The notes under the pieces were generated by a model that was not told the origin of the DNA, ran no database searches, and was given only the letters and a program-made list of their open reading frames with translations. A program made the translations under genes and the position numbers. Below, piece by piece: positions 8,370 to 13,599 of a stretch of 20,873 nt of DNA. The DNA is from JACCTH01 sp050741915 (GTDB taxonomy: Bacteria; Actinomycetota; Acidimicrobiia; Spongiisociales; ZC4RG35), in NCBI GenBank assembly GCA_050741915.1, contig JBOGEX010000146.1, positions 1 through 20,873 of the forward strand. Reading direction: 5' to 3'. Positions within the stretch are counted from its first letter, which is position 1; the number at the start of each line of letters is the position of its first letter.

Positions 8370-8891
8370 CTGAGCGAATGGACGGCGATTCGTCGCCGCA
8401 ACTGGCTGGCCCTCGCCCTGGGGACGATTGTGGGGATGTTCAGCTACTTCCCGTACGCCGCCGCCTTCATCGACCCTGTTGGTGATGGAGTCACACTCGA
8501 CGCCCGTCTAGTCGCCATCGCTCTGGCTATAGCACCACTCGTCTTCATCGTCGTGGGCTTTGTCTCGCGAAACTCGCAGGCCCCGCGGCGGATCTTGCTT
8601 TCGATGATGCTGCTGCTCGCACTCGGGCTGTCCGTGGGCCTGATCTCGCCGGTGCTGGGGGCAACTGCCGGTTTCGGCGTCGGGGTGGCGATCTGCCTGC
8701 GAATTCCCGACATTCCCGACCAGATGCGGCGCCGGCTGATCGCCGTGGCGCTGGCGGTCGTCTACACGATGCTGCTTCTCTTCGTGGCCCCGTCGGCGGG
8801 AGTAACGACGGGGGCAGTGGTCCCGATCCTGGTGGTCGGCTTCGCCGACGAGTATGGCGCCTGGCGTTTCGCCCGGGCGAAAAGTTCCTAA
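8370..8891 (+). CDS. Small multi-helix membrane protein, function unknown; probable non-canonical CTG start
   Basis: The frame opens after a stop at 8337-8339 and has no ATG/GTG/TTG until GTG 8430. Starting there would delete a natural-looking N-terminus, SEWTAIRRRNWLALALGTIV, whose Arg cluster before the first helix looks genuine. A CTG at 8370, with AAGGG about 11 bases upstream and 7 bp after the permease stop, would give 173 residues. Starting at GTG 8430 gives 153. The protein has about five membrane segments: LALALGTIVGMFSYF, LVAIALAIAPLVFIVVGFV, ILLSMMLLLALGLSVGLISP, LIAVALAVVYTMLLLFVAP and VVPILVVGFADEYGAW. It trails the sugar transporter and is probably in its operon. I do not recognise a function. 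Confidence 0.65.
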   Translation: MSEWTAIRRRNWLALALGTIVGMFSYFPYAAAFIDPVGDGVTLDARLVAIALAIAPLVFIVVGFVSRNSQAPRRILLSMMLLLALGLSVGLISPVLGATAGFGVGVAICLRIPDIPDQMRRRLIAVALAVVYTMLLLFVAPSAGVTTGAVVPILVVGFADEYGAWRFARAKSS

Positions 8892-8893
8892 CT

Positions 8894-9000
8894 AAATTCG
8901 GTGCAGGGCGACCAGTCCAGCCCAAATTTGTTGTAGGGCGACCATCTGTTGGTCGTGCTGCGCCAAATTTCGCTAGGCGTGGTCGTGGTGCGCCAAATTT
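8894..9000. repeat. Four-copy inverted repeat array (two copies on each strand, 30-bp spacing)
   Basis: A 21-bp unit starting aaatt and ending cgacca occurs on the plus strand at 8894-8914 and 8924-8944, exactly 30 bp apart. It recurs in inverse orientation at 8950-8970 and 8980-9000, again 30 bp apart. The two plus copies differ at 3 of 21 positions and the two minus copies at one; across the axis about 16 of 21 match. The whole region can fold back on itself around the axis near 8947, with a tight inner hairpin cgacca/tggtcg at 8939-8955. It sits between convergent genes, where a bidirectional terminator would be expected. Confidence 0.65.
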
Positions 9001-9013
9001 CGAGTTAACTCGA
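9000..9013. repeat. Perfect 14-bp palindrome
   Basis: The sequence tcgagttaactcga is its own reverse complement. It lies directly against the last copy of the inverted array and 2 bp beyond the ancestral stop codon of the hydratase gene. It may be part of the convergent-terminator region or a protein-binding site; nothing else supports either role. Confidence 0.5.
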
Positions 9014-9015
9014 GG

Positions 9016-9070
9016 TCAGAAGTTGGGCGGACGCTTCTCCCTGATCGCGGCCAGCCCCGCGCGAGGGTCG
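9016..9070 (-). pseudogene. Severed C-terminal end of the enoyl-CoA hydratase gene
   Basis: Read leftward, these bases encode (partial codon) P-D-P-R-A-G-L-A-A-I-R-E-K-R-P-P-N-F followed by TGA at 9018-9016, a typical enoyl-CoA hydratase C-terminus. The segment ends at the left boundary of the 3152-bp inserted element, and the rest of the gene resumes at 12223 on the other side. Removing the element and one 8-bp duplication rejoins ...SFLGPDP with RAGLAAIREKRPPNF in one continuous frame. This is the strongest evidence for where the insertion happened. Confidence 0.9.
9063..9070. repeat. Target-site duplication, left copy
   Basis: The octamer gagggtcg lies immediately outside the left terminal inverted repeat and is repeated exactly at 12223-12230, immediately outside the right one. 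Eight to nine base duplications are typical of IS1-family insertions. Confidence 0.9.
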
Positions 9071-9089
9071 GGTAGTGGGTCAGTTTGAA
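9071..9089 (+). repeat. Left terminal inverted repeat of the element
   Basis: GGTAGTGGGTCAGTTTGAA is the exact reverse complement of 12204-12222 (19 of 19). Identity stops at the next base. Confidence 0.93.
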
Positions 9090-9101
9090 TCTGGTCGCTC
9101 C

Positions 9102-9136
9102 TTGAGGCAGCCCGTCGGATGCGGTACGGTTCGCGT
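9102..9136 (+). promoter_or_regulatory. Predicted leaderless promoter of the KGG-motif gene
   Basis: A TTGAGG -35 box (9102-9107), 17-bp spacer and TACGGT -10 box (9125-9130; TANNNT type) predict a transcript start at 9137, the A of the ATG. This is a pattern match only. Its support is that the two other promoters in the element also predict leaderless starts. Confidence 0.5.
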
Positions 9137-9421
9137 ATGCCTAAACGCTCAAGCAAGCCACGAGACCTCAATCAGATGGCAAAAGCCTTGGTCGATCAGT
9201 CCACCGATCCAGACGACAAAGGTACCGACCTCTACGAAGGTAAGAACCCGGCTGCGGTCGAACTCGGTCGACTCGGTGGGCAGAAGGGTGGAAAGGCTCG
9301 GGCTGAAAAACTAAGCGCTGAGCGGCGAACCGAGATAGCGAAGAAGGCTGCGCAGGCACGGTGGCGCAAGACCGTCAAGCAGCAAAGGGGTCGGCGAACA
9401 TTCCAGGATCGCGCTCCTTAA
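9137..9421 (+). CDS. Small basic KGG-motif protein (element cargo)
   Basis: This 94-residue, Lys/Arg-rich protein has a short N-terminal helix region (MPKRSSKPRDLNQMAKALVD), an acidic spacer (residues 22-36) and a conserved-looking core at 37-77: NPAAVELGRLGGQKGGKARA, then EKLSAERRTEIAKKAAQARW. The LGGxKGGKAR plus EIAKKAAxARW combination is a widespread uncharacterised small-protein motif, plausibly nucleic-acid binding from its charge. The ATG at 9137 fits the predicted leaderless promoter; an in-frame ATG at 9119 lies within the promoter and is less likely. Its last 47 bp overlap the end of the convergent fic gene, which is unusual and links the two physically. It is the gene nearest the left end of the element. 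Possible roles are transposition accessory or DNA binding, but neither is shown. Confidence 0.75.
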   Translation: MPKRSSKPRDLNQMAKALVDQSTDPDDKGTDLYEGKNPAAVELGRLGGQKGGKARAEKLSAERRTEIAKKAAQARWRKTVKQQRGRRTFQDRAP

Positions 9422-10547
9422 TTACCGCCAGTCGCGCCGCTTTCAGCGGTTGGGCCGCAACGTAGAACCTCCCACGCTTTTCGCCGTGGGCGAGAAGGAG
9501 GCCCTCGTCCACCATATGGCGCAAGTCACGGGAGGCGGTGGCTTCTGGAATGTCCTCCCCCATTTCTTCGAAGGCCGCGCGATAAGTGGCATTGCGAATT
9601 CTGAGACCGATAGCAGCATCGAACATGCCGAGAATGCAACGATCATTTAGACCATGGGCTTCGACAAGTTCCTCCAGCTGACCCCATAGGTTTTCACTTT
9701 CCTGGAGGCGACCAACCAACGTCCGGGCCTGGTGAAGGTGAGCAGTCAGCATGTAACGCAACCATGGCCTCGCATCCCTTTCGGGCTGCCATTGACCGGC
9801 CCCAACTTCGGATAGCACGTCGTAGTAGTCCTGCGTATTGCGCCCTAAATATTCCTCAACGCTTAGGAACACGGGCGAAAGCGGCAATCCTTCCCGTGCC
9901 AGGACAAGACTCTGCAGGCACCGCGCCATAGGCCCGTTGCCGTCCTTGAACGGGTGAACCATGACAAGATTCAGGTGTGCCATAGCTGCCCGGATCAGTG
10001 GCGGTGAACCGTCGGCAGAATTAAGCGCACTGGCAAGCTCCGTCATGAGGCCTGGAACAAGGTCGATGTCAGCACCCTCATAGACAATTTCTCCCGTTTC
10101 CTCTCTTCGGACGTAGATCGCACCAAGCCGCCACCGGCCGGGCCTGTTCGTGATTTGGTAGCTGGTCATCATGAAATGAAGGCTCTTGAAAAGACGGCTG
10201 CTGTATTCGAAGTCCTGTTCCTCGGCAAGTTGCAGGACGTACGTCATGGCGTCGCGGTAACCCTGCAGTGCTAGGCGTGTTTCCTCATCGGCGTCTAGGG
10301 GCGCTTCGCCCATTGCGACTGCGGCGGCGTCATCGAGGGCAGCCTCATAGCCCTCAATCGAATTGGAACCTTGAATAACTCGGGCAAGGGAGAGTCGGCG
10401 CAAGCTCCCGTACCAGCGGGGAGGCTCCCAGAGCCGATGTCGCAGTTCGCGGCGTAGGTCGTCGATCATCTCGATCACCTCAACCTCGCGCTCGTTGAGG
10501 ATCGGGGTAGCGAACAACATGTCCGTAATTTGGATACTTTCTACCAT
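9375..10547 (-). CDS. Fic-domain protein with N-terminal inhibitory helix and C-terminal winged helix (element cargo)
   Basis: Fic proteins usually transfer AMP from ATP to a Ser/Thr/Tyr hydroxyl of a target protein. This 390-residue protein has, in order, an N-terminal helical region with the inhibitory motif S/TxxxE(G/N) at residues 61-66 (SNSIEG, Glu65); a Fic core at about 115-265 with the beta-hairpin flap region (GAIYVRREETGEIVYEGAD) and motif HPFKDGNGPMAR at 198-209; and a winged-helix-like C-terminus at about 318-365 (IPEATASRDLRHMVDEGLLL). The inhibitory helix is in the same chain, so this is a self-restrained class II Fic. The canonical Arg after GNG is Pro206 (codon CCT); His198, Asp202, Asn204 and Arg209 remain. 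Start chosen at 10547 because the predicted promoter ends there; ATG 10568, 7 codons upstream, is the longest reading. Its 3' end overlaps the KGG gene. Confidence 0.9.
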   Translation of the reverse strand: MVESIQITDMLFATPILNEREVEVIEMIDDLRRELRHRLWEPPRWYGSLRRLSLARVIQGSNSIEGYEAALDDAAAVAMGEAPLDADEETRLALQGYRDAMTYVLQLAEEQDFEYSSRLFKSLHFMMTSYQITNRPGRWRLGAIYVRREETGEIVYEGADIDLVPGLMTELASALNSADGSPPLIRAAMAHLNLVMVHPFKDGNGPMARCLQSLVLAREGLPLSPVFLSVEEYLGRNTQDYYDVLSEVGAGQWQPERDARPWLRYMLTAHLHQARTLVGRLQESENLWGQLEELVEAHGLNDRCILGMFDAAIGLRIRNATYRAAFEEMGEDIPEATASRDLRHMVDEGLLLAHGEKRGRFYVAAQPLKAARLAVIKERDPGMFADPFAA

Positions 10548-10612
10548 GTGTCCGATATTATCATACATTTGTAGGTTGACAACCTACAATCCCTCAAGCA
10601 TAATGGTCAGTA
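10547..10612. promoter_or_regulatory. Divergent overlapping fic/transposase promoters, both predicted leaderless
   Basis: Rightward: TTGACA (10576-10581), 17-bp spacer, CATAAT (10599-10604), predicted start about 10611, one base before the transposase ATG. Leftward: TTGTCA (10582-10577), 16-bp spacer, TAATAT (10560-10555), predicted start about 10548, one base before the fic ATG at 10547. The two -35 boxes overlap back to back inside a perfect dyad, so any protein bound there would block both genes. The boxes are close to consensus; the absence of leaders is inferred from spacing. Confidence 0.65.
10569..10589. promoter_or_regulatory. Perfect 21-bp dyad operator candidate between fic and transposase
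   Basis: Arms TTGTAGGTTG (10569-10578) and CAACCTACAA (10580-10589) are exact reverse complements around a single central base. The dyad contains both divergent -35 boxes. A dyad of this size and position is typical of a dimeric winged-helix or helix-turn-helix repressor. The winged-helix tail of the adjacent Fic protein, or the KGG protein, is a candidate binder; that is inference. Confidence 0.75.
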
Positions 10613-11442
10613 TGAACAGGCTAAGCACCGAACGACGAGGGCAGGTTATTTCATGCCTAGTTGAGGGCATGTCGATTCGTGCCACGGTTCGGGTTACTGG
10701 CGCGGCAAAGAACACAGTCGTAAAGCTCTTGGTCGATCTAGGCAAGGCCTGCGCCGACTATCAGGACAAGGCCTTCCAGAATCTTGATTGCAAGCGGATC
10801 GAATCCGATGAGATTTGGTCGTTTTGCTACGCCAAGCAAAAGAACGTTCCCGAGGAGTTCAAGGGCACTCCCGGGTACGGCGACGTTTGGACCTGGGTAG
10901 CTATCGACGCCGAAACCAAGCTCGTACCGTTTTGGCTAGTTGGGGAACGAAACTTGACTGACGCCTACACCTTCATCGCCGATCTGCGCTCACGGCTCAA
11001 GGGTCGTATCCAACTGACGACGGACGGCTTAAATCTTTACCTCACCGTGGTCGATGCACTCATGCGTGGAAGGGCGGACTATGCCGTCCTTCACAAACTG
11101 TACGGCGGAAACACCGAAGATCAGCGCCGCTACTCACCCGCCGTTGTCACAGGCGTCGAAGGTCGAGTGATCATGGGCAACCCTGACCCGGAGAAGGTCA
11201 GCACGTCCTACGTGGAGCGTCAGAACCTGACCATGCGAATGGGCATGCGACGGTTCACCCGGCTGACCAACGGATTCTCGAAGAAGGTCGAGAACCTGGC
11301 CCATGCGGTCAGCCTGCACTACATGCATTACAACTTCGCGAGGCCCCACAAGACTCTCGGCAAGAGCGTCACCCCGGCAATGGCGGCAGGCAAGGCCGAG
11401 AATCCGTGGACTGTTTGGGATATCGCGGGCCTTCTCGATTAA
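10612..11442 (+). CDS. IS1-family-like DDE transposase
   Basis: The 276-residue transposase should cut and join the 19-bp ends of this element. Residues 8-45 form a helix-turn-helix (ERRGQVISCLVEGMSIRATV, then TGAAKNTVVKLLVDLG). The catalytic acidic triad is visible as Asp66 in SDEIWSF, Asp138 in QLTTDGLNLY and Glu202 in STSYVERQNLTMRMGMRRFT, with conserved basic residues after the Glu. The C-terminus (HYNFARPHKTLGKSVTPAMA) is typical of this group. It is a single uninterrupted frame, unlike classical IS1, which uses frameshifting between insA and insB. The ATG at 10612 fits the leaderless promoter; ATG 10603 lies inside the -10 box. The longer open frame from 10495 would cross the fic gene and operator and is rejected. 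No truncation is seen. Confidence 0.9.
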   Translation: MNRLSTERRGQVISCLVEGMSIRATVRVTGAAKNTVVKLLVDLGKACADYQDKAFQNLDCKRIESDEIWSFCYAKQKNVPEEFKGTPGYGDVWTWVAIDAETKLVPFWLVGERNLTDAYTFIADLRSRLKGRIQLTTDGLNLYLTVVDALMRGRADYAVLHKLYGGNTEDQRRYSPAVVTGVEGRVIMGNPDPEKVSTSYVERQNLTMRMGMRRFTRLTNGFSKKVENLAHAVSLHYMHYNFARPHKTLGKSVTPAMAAGKAENPWTVWDIAGLLD

Positions 11443-11444
11443 AG

Positions 11445-12167
11445 CTACATGCTCTTCCGTGCTTTGAACGCGGCGATGTCATCAGCCGTCAGTGAGAACC
11501 ATTCGCCATTAGCGCGTCGATCAGCCAAGCGGCGGTGCCAATAGGCCTCGATTCCAACAGGGTCATCGGTTTCGATCTGATGGACGACGATGACTTTCTC
11601 AGGAAGCAACAGTCGCAGTTCGTACGCCCTGCGAGCCGTGTCATTGGCATGGCCGATCTTGTGAAAACGCCCCGACCTCACCAGATAGACCGAGCCCTTC
11701 GGGCGCGCCGTTGGGCGATCGCTTGGTTCTGAGTTTTCGACATAACTGGCAGTAATGGCTTCACAGATCGCTAGCACTTGAGTCGGCGTCCCTAGCTCGT
11801 CGCTATGAGTGAGTATCGCCCTTGCTTGTGACAGCTTGGACCCTAGGCGACGAAATGTGTTGTGACTTGGGAAGTCTGCCACAGACCGACCGTAGAGCCG
11901 GAGTTCGGCAGAAGTCGGCCACTTGCCAAGCGAGTCGATAGCCTCGACCAAACTGCGGAGAAGGTCGAGTTCGTCAAGCGGCCCCTGCAATGCATTTGGC
12001 GGATACCCCGCCTCAGCAAGTGCATCCGACCACCTTGCCCAATAGCGACCCGACCAGTCAGACTCCTTGATGCCCGTGACCCGGTAGAACTTCATCTTTC
12101 CGGGAGGCCGGCCGCCATTCTCAGCCGCTGACCGTCTGATCTCCGCAACGATGGTCTGCCTATCCAC
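11445..12167 (-). CDS. GIY-YIG nuclease-like protein with N-terminal HNH_repeat-type modules (element cargo)
   Basis: The 240-residue protein has two copies of a homing-endonuclease-associated repeat of HNH_repeat type. Repeat 1 covers about residues 14-54 (NGGRPPGKMKFYRVTGIKES...ARWSDALAEAGY). Repeat 2 covers about 74-120 (EAIDSLGKWPTSAELRLYGR...NTFRRLGSKLSQARAI). A linker leads to a C-terminal GIY-YIG domain of the T5orf172 kind at about 157-236: GSVYLVRSGRFHKIGHANDTARR, metal-ligand Glu207 in IEAYWHRRLA, and GEWFSLTADDI. The start is GTG at 12167, with a weak TAGATT -10 box (12182-12177) upstream. It faces the transposase with only 2 bp between stop codons. A DNA-cleaving role in mobility or in damaging competing DNA is plausible but unproven. 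The domain calls rest on pattern recognition. Confidence 0.75.
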   Translation of the reverse strand: MDRQTIVAEIRRSAAENGGRPPGKMKFYRVTGIKESDWSGRYWARWSDALAEAGYPPNALQGPLDELDLLRSLVEAIDSLGKWPTSAELRLYGRSVADFPSHNTFRRLGSKLSQARAILTHSDELGTPTQVLAICEAITASYVENSEPSDRPTARPKGSVYLVRSGRFHKIGHANDTARRAYELRLLLPEKVIVVHQIETDDPVGIEAYWHRRLADRRANGEWFSLTADDIAAFKARKSM

Positions 12168-12183
12168 CAGGTGAGAAATCTAC

Positions 12184-12199
12184 CCCGGACCTCTCCGGG
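12184..12199. repeat. Subterminal hairpin near the right end of the element
   Basis: cccgga (12184-12189) and tccggg (12194-12199) pair perfectly over 6 bp around a cctc loop, 4 bp inside the right terminal repeat. The left end lacks a counterpart, so it marks end asymmetry. It also lies just upstream of the nuclease gene start. Confidence 0.5.
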
Positions 12200-12203
12200 A
12201 GGG

Positions 12204-12222
12204 TTCAAACTGACCCACTACC
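12204..12222 (-). repeat. Right terminal inverted repeat of the element
   Basis: Exact reverse complement of the left repeat at 9071-9089 over 19 bp. Its outer part, read leftward, supplies the TAG that now ends the interrupted hydratase frame (12220-12218). Confidence 0.93.
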
Positions 12223-12937
12223 GAGGGTCGGGTCCGAGAAAGCTGAGAAGCTCATAGGCCACCGAGGCATCAAAGGCGGGGTAGGCCGAGCGCAGCCAAT
12301 GGTTGAGCGTGTGCTTGGTCCAAGACAGCGCCTCGGCGGGACCAGAGGCGAGTCGGCCGGCAATCTTGCGTGCCTCCTCGAGCAGATGGTCGTCGTCGAC
12401 CACTTTCGCCACCAGTCCGAGCCGCTCGGCCTCGACCCCATCGATAGGCTCGTTGGTGAGAAGGTGATACTTCGCCTTGGCCATCCCTACCAACAGCGGC
12501 CAGATCACAACGGCGTGATCGCCGGCGGCGACACCGAGGGTCGTGTGACCGTCCAGGATCCGAGCCGAGCGTCCGGCGATGGGGATGTCGGCTAACAATG
12601 CCGCCGCCAATCCGGCCCCGACGGCAGCACCGTTGATGGCGGAAACGATCGGCTTCGAGCATTCGATGATGTTGCGAACCAACTCCCGCGCCTCCCGCAG
12701 GGTGCGGCGATGGACTTCGGGGTCATTCATCATCGCCTCGATCAGGCTGAAGTCACCGCCGGCCGAAAAGGCGCGGCCTTCGGCGCGCAGGAGAATGACC
12801 TTGGTGTCGGGGTCGGCGTCGAGATCGGGCCAGACGTAGGTCAGCTCCCGATGTCCGTCGACATCGATGGAGTTGAGCCGTTCGGGATTGTCGAACACCA
12901 CCTCGGTAACCCCCGAGGGTTTGTTTTCGACTCTCAA
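12218..12937 (-). pseudogene. Enoyl-CoA hydratase/isomerase, 3' end cut off by the transposon
   Basis: The crotonase-fold protein would hydrate or isomerise enoyl-CoA thioesters in fatty or organic acid breakdown. From TTG 12937 it reads 239 residues: VVFDNPERLNSID; oxyanion-hole segment AFSAGGD (57-62); second segment NGAAVGAGLAAAL (102-114); then GVAAGDHAVVIWPLLVGMAKAKYHLLT, a common subfamily pattern. The frame now stops at a TAG contributed by the transposon end, losing 14 residues (AGLAAIREKRPPNF) that survive at 9016-9060. The start is also odd: an ATG at 12956-12954 is one base out of frame, and removing one A after it would give MTGYQSLRVENKP, a textbook N-terminus. So it may carry a second lesion or a sequencing error. 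The core is intact, so residual function cannot be excluded. Confidence 0.85.
12223..12230. repeat. Target-site duplication, right copy
   Basis: gagggtcg, identical to 9063-9070, directly follows the right terminal repeat and is part of the hydratase coding sequence (Asp-Pro-Arg codons). Confidence 0.9.
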
Positions 12938-13023
12938 CGATTGGTATCCCGTTCATGCGCAGGGTGATGACCTCCGCGCCCCACAATCCACGCTACGGGA
13001 GGGCGAAATATGCTGCCGGGGCC

Positions 13024-13581
13024 ATGCGACCGGTGTCGGACTCATTCCTCCTTAACATCGCCGGGGTCTCAGCCAGCTTGATCGGGCTATTCCTCGTAGG
13101 GGTCTTCTTCTATGTCGAGACAGGTTTACGCCAGTCGGGTCGCGCGAGAGAGATCTTCGAACCGTATCTTCGTTCGGGCACGAGGATCACGCTTATTGTG
13201 TTCGCCTTCCCCATCGGACTGTCGCTTTCCCTGGTCGCGCTGGACGAAGTGTGGGCGCGATTGCTTCTCGTCGTGCTAAGTATCCTCCTCCTCCTCGCCA
13301 ATGTCGACAGCGTCGTTCGGGTCCGCGGAGTAGCGAGGGTCACGAGGTCAAGAGGACTTTTCGTCAACGAGATGGTTACCACGGCCCTGGCGGTGTCTTT
13401 GGTGCTCCTCCCGTGGATCCTGGGCGGAATCACCCCGTCCCGGGAGGACATCACGTGGGCGATCCTGTTGGCGTTTGCAGCCGGGTTCTTGAGCATCGGG
13501 GCGACCGTGATGTCGGCATTCGATGTGGCCAGGCTGGAGGCGGTGGAATCCGACATAGAGGAGACGTCCAGCCCGCCATAG
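13024..13581 (+). CDS. Four-helix membrane protein, function unknown
   Basis: A 185-residue protein with four clear membrane segments: FLLNIAGVSASLIGLFLVGVFFY (8-30), ITLIVFAFPIGLSLSLVAL with the following LLLVVLSILLLLANV (55-94), TTALAVSLVLLPWILGG (119-135) and WAILLAFAAGFLSIGATVM (145-163). The tail is short and acidic. The frame extends upstream to ATG 12955, but the N-terminus MRPVSDSFLLNIAGVSASLI from ATG 13024 looks natural for this kind of small actinobacterial membrane protein; only a weak CGGGG precedes it. It diverges from the hydratase gene and converges on the MFS transporter gene, 18 bp apart. No motif suggests a role. Confidence 0.7.
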   Translation: MRPVSDSFLLNIAGVSASLIGLFLVGVFFYVETGLRQSGRAREIFEPYLRSGTRITLIVFAFPIGLSLSLVALDEVWARLLLVVLSILLLLANVDSVVRVRGVARVTRSRGLFVNEMVTTALAVSLVLLPWILGGITPSREDITWAILLAFAAGFLSIGATVMSAFDVARLEAVESDIEETSSPP

Positions 13582-13599
13582 GCCTTGATAGGACGTCGT

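Larger units (their letters stand above)
9071..12222 (+). mobile_element. IS1-family-like transposon with cargo genes (Fic, GIY-YIG nuclease, KGG protein)
   Basis: The 3152-bp element is bounded by perfect 19-bp terminal inverted repeats starting GG and flanked by 8-bp direct repeats. It interrupts the 3' end of an enoyl-CoA hydratase gene. It carries its transposase (10612-11442, +) plus three genes not needed for transposition: a small KGG-motif protein, a Fic-domain protein and a GIY-YIG nuclease. IS1 itself is under 1 kb, so this is a passenger-carrying version. The tips GGTAGTG... resemble the GGTGATG... ends of classical IS1. Genes are tightly packed, with 2 bp between transposase and nuclease stops. 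Perfect ends, a perfect duplication and an intact transposase suggest recent insertion and possible remaining mobility. IS1595 is the main alternative family because it also makes 8-bp duplications. Confidence 0.9.

Noticed and set aside
8894..9000. CRISPR-like array
   Set aside because: Units are 30 bp apart but half are inverted, only four exist, spacing leaves about 9 bp between units and there are no cas genes.
9137..10547. KGG protein as the antitoxin of a FicT-FicA toxin-antitoxin pair
   Set aside because: The Fic protein has its inhibitory motif (SNSIEG) in its own chain, and the KGG protein lacks that motif and is encoded convergently rather than in an operon with fic.
10495..10611. 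Longer transposase start at 10495
   Set aside because: The extension runs through the fic coding region, the dyad operator and the promoter, and it reads as non-protein-like sequence.
9071..12222. Assignment to the IS1595 family on the basis of 8-bp duplications
   Set aside because: The GGTAGTG tips and transposase motif style (SDEIW, TTDG, VERQNLTMRM) look more like the IS1-family group, though a profile search should settle it.
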